Assembly (NCBI GenBank): GCA_022750195.1
Contig: JAKIWE010000001.1
Span: 928,672 to 992,671, forward strand
From: Thermoplasmata archaeon
GTDB lineage: Archaea > Thermoplasmatota > Thermoplasmata > Lutacidiplasmatales > UBA184
Direction of reading: 5' to 3'
DNA length: 64,000 bases
Numbering within the stretch: position 1 is the first letter of the stretch; the number at the start of each line of letters is the position of its first letter. Below, in pieces: positions 42,594 through 51,556 of this stretch. Below the pieces are notes generated by a model. It was not told the DNA's origin. It did not search any database and saw nothing but the letters and a program-made list of their open reading frames with translations. The position numbers were made by a program, and so were the translations under genes.

Positions 42594-43373
42594 ATGGCGA
42601 CCTCCGAGCCCGCACCGGACTCGACCAGCGAGAACCCCATCCTGTACGTCGCGAAGCCCATGGCGACCGCCGCGCGCCAGTTCATGAAGAGCCTGCTCCG
42701 GCCCTCCACGATCGTCTATCCGTTCGAGCGCCTCGAGGACCCGGAGTTCCGGGACAAGGTCGCGGTGGCGGCCGGCAAGCCGATCGGCGTGGGCCACGTC
42801 TGGGACAACTACCGTGGGGTCCACGCGCTCAACATCGCTACGTGCATCTCGTGCAACCTCTGCGCGTTCAGTTGCCCGGACCTCTGCATCGACATGGTGA
42901 CGGTCCCCGGAGGGGACCCGAAGCACCCGAAGAAGTGCCCCCAGATCGACTACGGGAAATGCAGCTACTGCGGGTTCTGCTCGGACGCCTGCCCCGAGGG
43001 CTGCCTCTCGATGACCACCAAGTACGAGCTCGCCACCCCGAAGCGCTCGGAGATGATCTACTCGCCGCAAAAGATGTACGAGATCTTCGAGCGCAAGCTC
43101 CCGATGAACCCGATCCGGGTGGAGCGGCCCGCCAACGAGGACGCGATCCTGCTCGACGTGCCCCTGTGCATCGGCTGCAACGCCTGCGCGCGGGACTGTC
43201 CGACGCAGTGCATCACGATGCTCGACATCCCCAAGCCGACGGCGAAGCCCGGGGAGAAGCTTCCGAAGCGGATCTGGAAGGAGCCGGTGATCAACGACTC
43301 GGACTGCGTCCGGTGCGGCACGTGCATCTCGGTTTGCCCCAAGGAATGCCTGTTCTGGGGGACTCATCATTGA
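42594..43373 (+). CDS. nuoI: NuoI-like subunit with four [4Fe-4S] motifs
   Basis: 259 aa, far longer than a usual two-cluster NuoI (~160-180 aa). Cysteines occur as four CxxCxxCxxxCP sets at residues 84/87/90/94, 123/126/129/133, 192/195/198/202 and 238/241/244/248. The first two form the normal NuoI ferredoxin fold; the last ~70 residues form a second 2[4Fe-4S] module. The N-terminal 80 residues contain the amphipathic LLRPSTIVYPFERLEDPEFRD segment. Because no nuoE/F/G genes are present, the extra module may take electrons directly from a ferredoxin or another partner. That link is inference. Confidence 0.92.
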   Translation: MATSEPAPDSTSENPILYVAKPMATAARQFMKSLLRPSTIVYPFERLEDPEFRDKVAVAAGKPIGVGHVWDNYRGVHALNIATCISCNLCAFSCPDLCIDMVTVPGGDPKHPKKCPQIDYGKCSYCGFCSDACPEGCLSMTTKYELATPKRSEMIYSPQKMYEIFERKLPMNPIRVERPANEDAILLDVPLCIGCNACARDCPTQCITMLDIPKPTAKPGEKLPKRIWKEPVINDSDCVRCGTCISVCPKECLFWGTHH

Positions 43374-43900
43374 GCCTCGAGGACCTCGCATTCCTCGCGC
43401 TGGCGGCCGTGGCCGTCGTCACCGCGCTCCTCGCCCTGCTCGTCCGCGAGCTCGTCCACACGATCATGTGGGTCGCGGTGTTCTTCGTCACTCTCGCTGG
43501 GATCTACTTCCTGCTCGCCGCCCCGTTCTTGGGCGTGCTGCAGCTCGGGGTGTACGCGGGCGCGGTCACCATCCTCCTGCTGTTCGGAGTGATGGTCACG
43601 CGCAAGCGGATCTTCTCGCGAGAGGCGGCGACCGGGATCGGGCCCGCGCGCCTCGCGCTCGCCCTGGGGATCGTGGTGCTCGTGACGACCGGGGCGGCCA
43701 GCGCCTCGACCGTCGATAGCTCGCTCGCTGTGCACGCCCCCGTCGCGCTAGCGAACTACCTGTTCAGCACGGACGCGGCGAATTGCCCGACCGGCTCGTC
43801 GTGCGGGGCGACGGGCGGCGGATGGCTGATCCTGCTGGGGCTCACGATGCTCGCGGCCCTCTCCGGGTCGATCTATCTCGTGAGGGAGGGCCGCGAATGA
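43370..43900 (+). CDS. nuoJ: NADH-quinone oxidoreductase-like subunit J (TTG start)
   Basis: 176-aa membrane subunit, about five helices. VRELVHTIMWVAVFFVTLAGIYFLLAAPFLGVLQLGVYAGAVTILLLFGVMVT is the conserved helix 1-3 region with the pi-bulge glycines. The TTG at 43370 overlaps the nuoI stop as TTGA. A ~45-residue extracytoplasmic insert with two cysteines (ANCPTGSSCGATGGG) precedes the last helix. Confidence 0.9.
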   Translation: MSLEDLAFLALAAVAVVTALLALLVRELVHTIMWVAVFFVTLAGIYFLLAAPFLGVLQLGVYAGAVTILLLFGVMVTRKRIFSREAATGIGPARLALALGIVVLVTTGAASASTVDSSLAVHAPVALANYLFSTDAANCPTGSSCGATGGGWLILLGLTMLAALSGSIYLVREGRE

Positions 43901-44214
43901 CCGCGCTCGCGCTCGCCGACCTGTTGGGCCTCTCCGCGGCGCTGCTCGGGATCGGCCTGTTCGGCATCCTCACGCGTCGCAACTTCATCCTGCTGCTCAT
44001 CGCCGTCGAGATCTCGATGAACGCGGCGATCCTGAACTTCGTCGTCTTCTCCGCGTTCTTGTCGGGCGGCAGCGGGGTCAACGGCCAGGCGGCCGCGGTC
44101 GTCTTGGTCGGGCTCGCCGCGACCGAGGTGGCGGTGGGTCTCGCCATCGTTCTCGCCCTCAACCGCCAGCGCGGCTCGATCAACGTCGCCGAGGCGACGT
44201 CGCTCAAGCTGTAG
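43897..44214 (+). CDS. nuoK: NADH-quinone oxidoreductase-like subunit K
   Basis: 105-aa, three-helix MrpC-like subunit. RRNFILLLIAVEISMNAAILNFVVFSAF carries the conserved glutamate (VEI.mNA..L) of proton transfer and VVLVGLAATEVAVGLAIVLALNRQRGSI the second glutamate. It overlaps nuoJ by ATGA. Its stop lies directly in the Shine-Dalgarno of nuoL. Confidence 0.93.
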   Translation: MTALALADLLGLSAALLGIGLFGILTRRNFILLLIAVEISMNAAILNFVVFSAFLSGGSGVNGQAAAVVLVGLAATEVAVGLAIVLALNRQRGSINVAEATSLKL

Positions 44215-44226
44215 GAGGGGGACGAA

Positions 44227-46209
44227 CTGACGACGCCCCTCGACGGCCTCTTCGCCTTCGCCTACCTGGTCCCGCTGTTACCGGCGCTCGCCTTCGTCCT
44301 TGTCGGACTGTTCGGTACGCGCCTGCGTCGGCTCGAGTGGGGCGGCTGGGTCGCGGTCGTGTTCTCCGGAGCGGCGATGGTGATCGGCGTACTGATCGCC
44401 CTCGGCGAGGCGCTCAACCCGGGCCAGTACACCGACCGCTCGTACGCCTGGCTCAGCCTGCCGAGCACGACCGGGACCTTCCCCCACGGCTTCTCGCTCG
44501 TCATGGGGACGCTCGTCGACCCGATCTCGGCGTTGATGCTGGTCGTCGTCAACGTCGTCGGCTTCCTCGTGATGCTGTACTCGATCGGCTACATGCACCA
44601 CGACCGGGGCCTGCCCCGGTACTACGCCGAGCTCTCGCTGTTCCTCGCCGCGATGAACGGATTGGTGCTCTCCGACAACCTGCTCGAGTTCTTCCTGTTC
44701 TGGGAGCTGGTCGGGGTCTGCTCGTACTTCCTGATCGGGTTCTACTACGAGAAACCCAGCGCCGCGAGCGCCGCGAAGGAGGCGTTCCTCGTCACACGGA
44801 TCGGCGACGTCCTCTTCCTCCTCGGGATTTTCATCTATTTCGCGGTCTACGCTACCTCGGGCGCGGGCCCGGGTTGGGCCGCCTCGGGGTTCCTGTTCAC
44901 CTCGAACGGACACCCGTTCCTGGGGTCGCTCGTCGGGGGCAACACTCCGCTGCTCACGGTCGCCGGACTGATGATGCTCGCCGGGGCCGCAGGCAAATCC
45001 GCCCAGTTCCCGCTGGACGTCTGGCTCCCGGACGCGATGGAGGGGCCGACGACCGTCAGCGCCCTCATCCACGCCGCGACGATGGTGGCGGCGGGCGTCT
45101 ACCTTCTCGCCGTCACCTCCCTGTTCCTCGGCTTCACGCCCACGGACCAGCTGGCGATCGTGGCGATCGGCGGGTTCACGACGGTCTGGGCGGCGAGCAT
45201 GGCCGTCGTCAATCGCGACATCAAGCGCGTGATCGCCTACTCGACGATCTCGCAGCTCGGCTACATGGTGCTCGCCGTGGGCGCGGGCTTCACGATGGTG
45301 GGGCTGTTCCACCTGTTCACGCATGCGTTCTTCAAGGCGCTCCTGTTCCTCGCCGCGGGCTCCGTCATCCATGCCGTCGGCACCCAGGACCTGTTCCGGA
45401 TGGGGGGCCTCGGCCGGAAGATGCGGGTCACGACGATCGCCTTCGCCGTGGGGGGCCTTTCGCTCGCGGGAATCCCCCCGCTCGCCGGGTTCTGGAGCAA
45501 GGACGACATCCTCGGCTCCGTCCTGAGCCAGACCGCCGCCCACCCTCTTTACTGGCCGTTCTTCGCCTGCGCCCTGGCGACCGTCTTCCTCACGGCGTAC
45601 TACATCTTCCGCGCGTTCTTCCTCGCCTTTTCCGGCTCGCCGCGGGACACCTCCCTGCCGGAGGCGCACGAACCGCCGTGGGTCATGCGCGTGCCGCTCG
45701 TGCTCCTCTCCGCGCTCGCGATCGTGGCGGGAGCGCTCGTCTTCCTCCCCGGTTTTGACGGCCTGCTGCCAGGGGTGAACGTGCCTCCGACCTACGGAAC
45801 GACTGACCTCCTCCTCTCGGGCCTCTCGACCGCCCTGGGCGTCGGCGGTATCGGGCTCGCCTTCTCGCTGTGGGGGAACGGTCGGCTCTTCGCGCTCTCG
45901 GAGAGTTCGAGCTGGCAGCCGCTCCGCCGCCTCCTGCTCCGCCGGTACTACCTGAAGGACGCCTACGATTGGGTCGGGCTGCGCGGGGTGTACACCGTGG
46001 CTCGGTTCGCCGACTTCGTCGACCGGTACGTCATCGACGGGACGATCCACGGTTTCGAGCGCACCTTCGCCGAGCTCTCGCGCCGACTGCGGCAGGTGCA
46101 GACGGGGGTCGTGAGCGACTACGCCGCCTACGTCGTGGCGGGCCTCGTGGGCTTCCTCTTGCTCCTGATCTTCGTCGCGCCGTGGCTGGCGAACGCCTGG
46201 GGGGCGTAG
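44227..46209 (+). CDS. nuoL: NADH-quinone oxidoreductase-like subunit L, CTG start
   Basis: Antiporter-like proton-pumping subunit with the long lateral helix. 660 aa if translation begins at the CTG at 44227, five bases after GGAGGGGG (44214-44221). The residues TTPLDGLFAFAYLV, then PLLPALAFVLVGLFG, form the expected first transmembrane helix; the first ordinary start (GTG 44359) would cut that helix out. Diagnostic core: MHHDRGLPRYYAELSLFLAAMNGLVLSDNLLEFFLFWELVGVCSYFLIGF, HAATMVAAGVYLLA, INxxx-like VVNRDIKRVIAYSTISQLGYMVLAVGAG, THAFFKALLFLAAGSVIHA. Confidence 0.9.
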   Translation: MTTPLDGLFAFAYLVPLLPALAFVLVGLFGTRLRRLEWGGWVAVVFSGAAMVIGVLIALGEALNPGQYTDRSYAWLSLPSTTGTFPHGFSLVMGTLVDPISALMLVVVNVVGFLVMLYSIGYMHHDRGLPRYYAELSLFLAAMNGLVLSDNLLEFFLFWELVGVCSYFLIGFYYEKPSAASAAKEAFLVTRIGDVLFLLGIFIYFAVYATSGAGPGWAASGFLFTSNGHPFLGSLVGGNTPLLTVAGLMMLAGAAGKSAQFPLDVWLPDAMEGPTTVSALIHAATMVAAGVYLLAVTSLFLGFTPTDQLAIVAIGGFTTVWAASMAVVNRDIKRVIAYSTISQLGYMVLAVGAGFTMVGLFHLFTHAFFKALLFLAAGSVIHAVGTQDLFRMGGLGRKMRVTTIAFAVGGLSLAGIPPLAGFWSKDDILGSVLSQTAAHPLYWPFFACALATVFLTAYYIFRAFFLAFSGSPRDTSLPEAHEPPWVMRVPLVLLSALAIVAGALVFLPGFDGLLPGVNVPPTYGTTDLLLSGLSTALGVGGIGLAFSLWGNGRLFALSESSSWQPLRRLLLRRYYLKDAYDWVGLRGVYTVARFADFVDRYVIDGTIHGFERTFAELSRRLRQVQTGVVSDYAAYVVAGLVGFLLLLIFVAPWLANAWGA

Positions 46210-46213
46210 GTCG

Positions 46214-47695
46214 ATGTGGCCCCTGCTGTCGATCACGCTGCTGGCCCTCCTCGTGGGCACGGTGCTCACGTTCCTCGCCGGCGAGCGGGCGCGCTGGCTC
46301 GCCTTGGGGACCTCGATCGTGTTCCTGGTCCTCACCACCGCCCTGCTTTACGAGTTCACCTGGCCCACCGGAGGCTCCCCGCCCGGCATCACGAACTTCG
46401 CATTCTCCGAGACGTACACGTGGATCTCCGTCCCGTGGATGCACGTCGACTACGCGGTCGGCGTCGACGGCATCAGCCTCGTGCTGATCCTGCTGACCGC
46501 GTTCCTCCAGATCGCGACCGTTGTCTACTCGTGGAACGAACCGAAACGACCGGGTGCTTGGTTCGGGCTCGTCCTCCTGACGTGCCTCGGCTGTTTCGGG
46601 GTGTTCGTCGCCCTGGACGTCCTGCTGTTCTTCCTCTTCTGGGAGGCGGTCCTCGTCCCGATGTTCTTCATCATCGGCTACTGGGGCGGACCGCGCCGCC
46701 GGTATGCCGCGCTGAAGTTCTTCATCTACACCCACGTCGCGAGCATCGTCATGCTCGTCGGGCTGCTCGTCCTCGTCTTCTACTCGGGCTCGACCTCCTT
46801 CGATTTTGTCGCCCTCGCGGGCACTACGACCTCGCTGGTCGCGACCGCTCAGTCGTTCATCTTCCTCGCCCTGTTCTTCGGTTTCGGGGTCAAGTTCCCG
46901 ATCGTCCCGTTCCATACCTGGCTGCCCGACGCGCACGTCGAGGCGCCGACCGGCGGAAGCGTGCTGCTCGCCGGACTCCTGCTCAAGCTGGGGGGGTACG
47001 GGCTGATCCGGTGGGCCGTCGAACTTCTCCCGGCCGCCATCCCGCATGTCCGGTGGATCCTGTTCGTCGTCGCGTTCGCCTCGATCCTCTGGGGGTCGAT
47101 CGTCTCCCTCGCCCAGCGGGACCTGAAACGGCTCGTGGCGTTCTCCTCGATCAACCACATGGGCATCGTGCTCCTCGCGATCGCCCTCAATTCGCCCCTC
47201 GGGATCCTCGCGGCGGTGCTCCTCATGTTCGCCCACGGGGTCGTGAGCGGGCTGCTGTTCATGATCGCCGGGACGGTGCACCACAGCACCGGTAGCCGGG
47301 ACATCTCGCGGCTGGGAGGGATGACGCCGCGCACGCCCGTGCTCGCGACCACAATCATGATCGGTTCGCTGGCGTCCCTCGGACTGCCGGCGCTGATCAG
47401 CTTCCCGGCGGAGTTCACCGCCCTCCAGGCGACCTGGGCCGCGATCGGCTACTGGGTGTTCGTGCCGCTGTTCGGCCTGGTTCTCACGGCGGCGTTCTAC
47501 CTGTGGATGATGCAGCGGATGCTGTTCGGTCCCCCGAAGGGGCTTCCGGAACGCGTCGAAGACGTCCCCCGCCACGAGGGGCTCGGGATGGGCATCCTCG
47601 TCGCCCTGACCGTGATCTACGGTCTTCTACCGTTCCTGCTCGTGAACCTGATCGTCAACTCGCCGATCCTCCGAGCGCCGTTCGGACTGCCGTAG
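46214..47695 (+). CDS. nuoM: NADH-quinone oxidoreductase-like subunit M
   Basis: 493-aa antiporter-like subunit, about 14 helices. LDVLLFFLFWEAVLVPMFFIIGYWGG (catalytic glutamate helix), KFPIVPFHTWLPDAHVEAPTGGSVLLAGLLLKLGGYGLIRW (lysine/histidine network) and SLAQRDLKRLVAFSSINHMGIVLLAIALNS are diagnostic. It begins five bases after nuoL. Confidence 0.93.
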   Translation: MWPLLSITLLALLVGTVLTFLAGERARWLALGTSIVFLVLTTALLYEFTWPTGGSPPGITNFAFSETYTWISVPWMHVDYAVGVDGISLVLILLTAFLQIATVVYSWNEPKRPGAWFGLVLLTCLGCFGVFVALDVLLFFLFWEAVLVPMFFIIGYWGGPRRRYAALKFFIYTHVASIVMLVGLLVLVFYSGSTSFDFVALAGTTTSLVATAQSFIFLALFFGFGVKFPIVPFHTWLPDAHVEAPTGGSVLLAGLLLKLGGYGLIRWAVELLPAAIPHVRWILFVVAFASILWGSIVSLAQRDLKRLVAFSSINHMGIVLLAIALNSPLGILAAVLLMFAHGVVSGLLFMIAGTVHHSTGSRDISRLGGMTPRTPVLATTIMIGSLASLGLPALISFPAEFTALQATWAAIGYWVFVPLFGLVLTAAFYLWMMQRMLFGPPKGLPERVEDVPRHEGLGMGILVALTVIYGLLPFLLVNLIVNSPILRAPFGLP

Positions 47696-47711
47696 GAGGA
47701 GGGGGCAAAAG

Positions 47712-49313
47712 GTGTCGTCGATCGGGATCGTCGCCTTCGCCCCGGAAGTCGTGCTCGTCGCCGGGACGCTGCTCATCTTCCTCCTCGACACGATCGGGGT
47801 GCGCCGCAACGAGCTGTTCGCAGGGATCGCCACCGTCACGGGCGCGCTGGCTCTTCTCCTGGTCCTCGCCGACACCGGCTTCGCGCCGCTCGCGTTCCTC
47901 CGGACGCTCGACCCCTCCGCGGTCGACGTGAGCTCGGCGGCGACGCCCCGCGCGCTCTACGCGTTCACGAGCCTCGGGCTCCTCTTCCAGGCGATCTTCC
48001 TCCTGACCGCGACGTTGGTCGCCCTCGCCTCCGCCTCACGGCCGTCCGACGAGAAAGGCTCCGCGATCTTCCACGGGCTGCTGCTGCTGGCGACCACGGG
48101 GATGCTGCTCGTCGCCGTGGCCGCGGACCTGATCTTCCTCGTCCTCGCGATCGAGGTGACCAGCATCGCGACGTACCTCATGGTGGGCTACACGCGACGG
48201 GACCCGCGCGGCCTGGAGGCGGCGATGAAGTTCTACATCATCGGCGCGCTCTCGACCGCGCTGTCGTTCTTCGGCGTCTCGCTGCTCTACGGAGCGTACG
48301 GCTCGACGAGCCTCGTGGCGGTCACGGGGGCGCTGGGCGGAACAAGCCAGCCGACCTTGGCGCTGCTCGGCTTCGGGTTCCTGTTGGTCGGCCTCGGCTT
48401 CAAAGTCACCGCCGTCCCGTTCCACGCCTGGGCCGTCGACGTCTACGACGGGGCGCCGACCGACGTGAGCGCGTTCCTCGCTGGCGGTTCGAAGAAGATC
48501 GGGATCTTCGCCTTCTTCCTCGTCTTCATCGGCCCGCTGACGTTCTTCACCGTCCGCGGCGCGGCGTGTCTTGCCCCGACGTGCGGCGCGATCTACGACT
48601 TTCACGCCACGATCACCATCGCCCTCGGCGTGCTGGCGGTGCTGACCATGACGGTCGGCAACCTGCTCGCGCTGATGCAGCGGACAATGAAGCGGATGCT
48701 CGCCTACTCGTCGATCTCGCAGGCCGGTTACATGCTCATCGGGCTCGCCGTCGGCACGGCCCCGGCCCTCGCCGGTGCCACGTTGCAGGTGTTCGCCCAC
48801 GTCTTCATGAAGGCAGGGGCGTTCCTCCTCGTCGCGGGCTTCGCCGCGATCGGCGTCGGTCCGCTGATCGAGGATTATCGGGGTCTCGCGGCACGCCGTC
48901 CTCTCGCCTCGGTCGCGTTCGCACTGATGCTGCTGTCCCTGGCCGGCATCCCCCTGACCGTCGGCTTCGTCTCGAAGTTCATCCTGTTCAGCGCCGCCGT
49001 CCAGGCCCAGGGGTTCTACCTCGTCCTCGCGGTCGCCGGGCTTCTCAACAGCGCGGTCTCCGTGTTCTACTACGCTCGGGTGCTGAAAGTGATGTACATG
49101 GACCCGGCGGTGCCGGCGCCCGCCCCCGTTCCGGGGAGCCCGGGGGTCGGCGGCTCCGGGCCTCCGCCGCTCGCGGCCGGGGGATTCGGCTACGGACGAG
49201 CCGCCGCGATCGCGCTCGCCACGGTCGCCATCGTCGCCTTCGGCGTCTACCCGCAGCCGCTGCTCGCCGCCTTCCAATCGGCGGCCCAGCACTTCGTCCT
49301 TACCGGGCCGTGA
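47712..49313 (+). CDS. nuoN: NADH-quinone oxidoreductase-like subunit N
   Basis: 533-aa antiporter-like subunit with about 14 helices. MKFYIIGALSTALSFFGVSLLYGAYG, GLGFKVTAVPFHAWAVDVYDGAPTDVSAFLAGGSKKIGIFAFF and MQRTMKRMLAYSSISQAGYMLIGLAVG are diagnostic. GTG start behind GGAGGAGGGGG. Followed after four bases by the geranylgeranyl-reductase-family gene. Confidence 0.93.
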   Translation: MSSIGIVAFAPEVVLVAGTLLIFLLDTIGVRRNELFAGIATVTGALALLLVLADTGFAPLAFLRTLDPSAVDVSSAATPRALYAFTSLGLLFQAIFLLTATLVALASASRPSDEKGSAIFHGLLLLATTGMLLVAVAADLIFLVLAIEVTSIATYLMVGYTRRDPRGLEAAMKFYIIGALSTALSFFGVSLLYGAYGSTSLVAVTGALGGTSQPTLALLGFGFLLVGLGFKVTAVPFHAWAVDVYDGAPTDVSAFLAGGSKKIGIFAFFLVFIGPLTFFTVRGAACLAPTCGAIYDFHATITIALGVLAVLTMTVGNLLALMQRTMKRMLAYSSISQAGYMLIGLAVGTAPALAGATLQVFAHVFMKAGAFLLVAGFAAIGVGPLIEDYRGLAARRPLASVAFALMLLSLAGIPLTVGFVSKFILFSAAVQAQGFYLVLAVAGLLNSAVSVFYYARVLKVMYMDPAVPAPAPVPGSPGVGGSGPPPLAAGGFGYGRAAAIALATVAIVAFGVYPQPLLAAFQSAAQHFVLTGP

Positions 49314-49317
49314 GCCG

Positions 49318-50418
49318 ATGGAGTCGTTCGACGTCGTCGTGGTCGGCGCGGGTCCCGCCGGCTCGACCGCCGCCCGCTTCGCCGCGGAAGGCGGCGCCAC
49401 GACCCTGCTCGTCGACCGCCGGCCGGAGCTGGGCCACCCCGTCCAGTGCGGCGAGTTCCTTCCTGCGGCGCACGAGCTCACCGACCTGTTCGACGACCCG
49501 GAGTCGATCCACGCCAGCTTCGAGATCCCCCCCGAGTCCGTGTTGCGGGCCACGAGAACGATGGCGTGCGTGGCGCCGACCGGTCGCCGGTACGAGTTCC
49601 CGCTCGACGGCTACACCGTCAGCCGACGCGCCTTCGACAAGAGCCTCGCGCTCCGAGCCGAAGGGGCCGGGGCGCAGCTCCGCCACCCGTGCGGCGTGAC
49701 GGGGCTCCGCGGGACGGTCGTCGACTTCGCCCAGGGGCCACCGGTCCAGGCGAAGGTCGTCATCGCCGCCGACGGCCCGATCTCGACCGTGGGACGGTGC
49801 GTGGGCTTCCAGGTGCCGCGCCGGATGTACCGGATGATCACCGCGACCGCTCAGGGCCGTTTCCCGGACGAGATCGCGCTATTCTTCGGCCGTCTCGCCC
49901 CCGGGGGCTACGCGTGGACCATCCCTCGGGCGGACGACGCGAACGTCGGGCTCGGCGTGGCCCACCTGCCCCGAGGGAGCACCCTCGGCGGCCTCCTGGA
50001 CGAATTCGCGACCGAGCAGGGGTTCGGGACGGCGAGCGAGCGTACGCAATGGTGGGTCCCGCTGGGACCTCCCCCCGACTCCGCGCGACGCGGGTCAGCG
50101 CTGTTCGTCGGCGACGCCGCCAACCTGGTCATGGCGACCAACGGCGGAGGGATTCCGACCGCGATCCTCTCCGGGTACCACGCCGGCCAGGTCGCGGCGG
50201 AGCATGTCCGGAACGGCCTCTCGCTCGACCACTACGACCGTCGCTGGAAGGAGCACCTCTACGCCCCCCTCGAGCGGGCGCACCGGATCAAGCGTTTCGG
50301 CGACCGGGTCGTCGAACATGACCTCCTCCTGGCGTTAGGCATGCGATATATCGGGGCGGGGGGGTTGGACGCGATGATGCGGCTCAAGTGGCCGGGCCGG
50401 CTCGGAGGGAACGCATGA
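49318..50418 (+). CDS. Geranylgeranyl reductase family flavoprotein
   Basis: 366 aa. FAD-binding MESFDVVVVGAGPAGSTAARFAAEGG, conserved HPVQCGEFLP, VVIAADGPISTVGR and SALFVGDAANLVMATNGGGIPTAILSGYHAG are typical of GGR-family enzymes that saturate isoprenoid double bonds. Usually these act on archaeol precursors, but some reduce menaquinone tails. Here it sits between nuoN (4-nt gap) and a prenyl synthase (ATGA overlap), which favours a respiratory quinone substrate; that is inference. Length is near the usual 390 aa. Confidence 0.88.
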   Translation: MESFDVVVVGAGPAGSTAARFAAEGGATTLLVDRRPELGHPVQCGEFLPAAHELTDLFDDPESIHASFEIPPESVLRATRTMACVAPTGRRYEFPLDGYTVSRRAFDKSLALRAEGAGAQLRHPCGVTGLRGTVVDFAQGPPVQAKVVIAADGPISTVGRCVGFQVPRRMYRMITATAQGRFPDEIALFFGRLAPGGYAWTIPRADDANVGLGVAHLPRGSTLGGLLDEFATEQGFGTASERTQWWVPLGPPPDSARRGSALFVGDAANLVMATNGGGIPTAILSGYHAGQVAAEHVRNGLSLDHYDRRWKEHLYAPLERAHRIKRFGDRVVEHDLLLALGMRYIGAGGLDAMMRLKWPGRLGGNA

Positions 50419-51467
50419 CGACGCCGACCTCCGACGCCGCCGAAATGCCGCTCGAGGCGGTCGTCTCCAAGACGTTCGGCCGGACCGTCCCGGAGTCGCT
50501 CAGTGCGCTCGTCCCGGCCCTCACCTCCGACCTCGCCGAGATCGACTTCGTCCTCGACCGGTCCCTCACCTCCACCTACCCGCGGCTTCGGGAGGCCGCG
50601 ACGTACGCGAGCCGTTCGGGCGGCAAGCGGGTGCGACCGCTCCTGATGGCCGTAGCCCATCGCGCCCTCGGTGGGACGACCCCCCGCCCCATCCTGGCCC
50701 TCGCCGCCTCCTTCCAGCTGATCCACACCGCGACCCTCGTCCACGACGACGTCATCGACCATGCCGAGCAGCGGCGCGGGCGGCCGTCCGTGGCCCGGGC
50801 GTTCGGCCTCCCGGCCGCGATCGTCGCAGGCGACTACCTGTTCGTCCGTGCGTTCGAGCTGGCCGCCGAGTATCCGCGCTCGATCATCCTCCGATGCGGC
50901 GAGGCGTGCGCCGACCTCGCGGAGGGGGAGATCCTCCAGGAGACGAGCCGGTTCGACCTGACGACGGGGGTCGAGCGGTACTACCGGGTCATCGAGATGA
51001 AGACCGCGGCGATCGTCAGCGCCGCGCTCGCCAGCGTCGGGGAGATCGCCGGGATGAAGCCCGCGATCGTCGACGGCTTGGCGCAGTACGGCAAGGCCGT
51101 CGGCGTCGCCTTCCAGCTGCGCGACGACCTGCTGGACATGTACGGCGACCCGGACCTGCTGGGAAAGCCTCTCTTCGCGGACCTGCGCGAAGGCAACCCG
51201 ACGCTCGTGACCCTCGAGGCGTACGCCCACCTCACCGGCGGCGAGAAGAGCGAGTTCGAGCGTCTGTTCGCGCTCCACCGCAAGCAACCGCACGACCTGC
51301 TCCGATTGCGGGAGCTCACCGACCGCACCGGGGCGCCCGAGCGGACCGCGGCGGCGGCGACGGCCGCGGCGGACCGTGCGGTCAAAGCGCTCTCGGTGCT
51401 GACCCCCAATCCGTACGTTCACCTCCTGGAGCTGCTTGCCCGCGGCGCGGCGGAGCGTCCCTTCTAG
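50415..51467 (+). CDS. Trans-polyprenyl diphosphate synthase, long-chain type
   Basis: 350 aa class I prenyl synthase. Motifs: SGGKRVRPLLMAVAHRA, first Asp-rich motif DDVID at 111-115 followed by HAEQRRGRPSVARAF, and second motif LRDDLLDMYGD. The residue five before the first Asp is Ala106 (HTATLVHDD), and the DxxxQRRGRP extension is the pattern of hepta/octaprenyl diphosphate synthases rather than of short-chain GGPP synthases, which usually carry a bulky residue there. So a quinone-tail synthase is likely, although a GGPP role for archaeal lipids is possible. ATGA overlap with the GGR-family gene. Confidence 0.85.
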   Translation: MTTPTSDAAEMPLEAVVSKTFGRTVPESLSALVPALTSDLAEIDFVLDRSLTSTYPRLREAATYASRSGGKRVRPLLMAVAHRALGGTTPRPILALAASFQLIHTATLVHDDVIDHAEQRRGRPSVARAFGLPAAIVAGDYLFVRAFELAAEYPRSIILRCGEACADLAEGEILQETSRFDLTTGVERYYRVIEMKTAAIVSAALASVGEIAGMKPAIVDGLAQYGKAVGVAFQLRDDLLDMYGDPDLLGKPLFADLREGNPTLVTLEAYAHLTGGEKSEFERLFALHRKQPHDLLRLRELTDRTGAPERTAAAATAAADRAVKALSVLTPNPYVHLLELLARGAAERPF

Positions 51468-51507
51468 GCGCCTCCGTCGTCCGCTCTACGCCGCGCGTCT
51501 AACGCAA

Positions 51508-51516
51508 CCCATAAGG
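51508..51516 (+). promoter_or_regulatory. Box A before the 157-aa membrane protein
   Basis: CCCATAAGG lies 41-49 nt upstream of the ATG at 51557. Confidence 0.4.
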
Positions 51517-51556
51517 GCCCTGCGCGCGGAGACCCGACCCGTCGCGGATCAGACCG

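Noticed and set aside
40315-42687. 790-codon open frame on the plus strand across nuoD and nuoH
   Set aside because: Arg/Pro/Gly-rich shadow frame; nuoD and nuoH in other frames are fully conserved.
44278-46338. 686-codon open frame on the minus strand
   Set aside because: Highly charged antisense shadow of nuoL.
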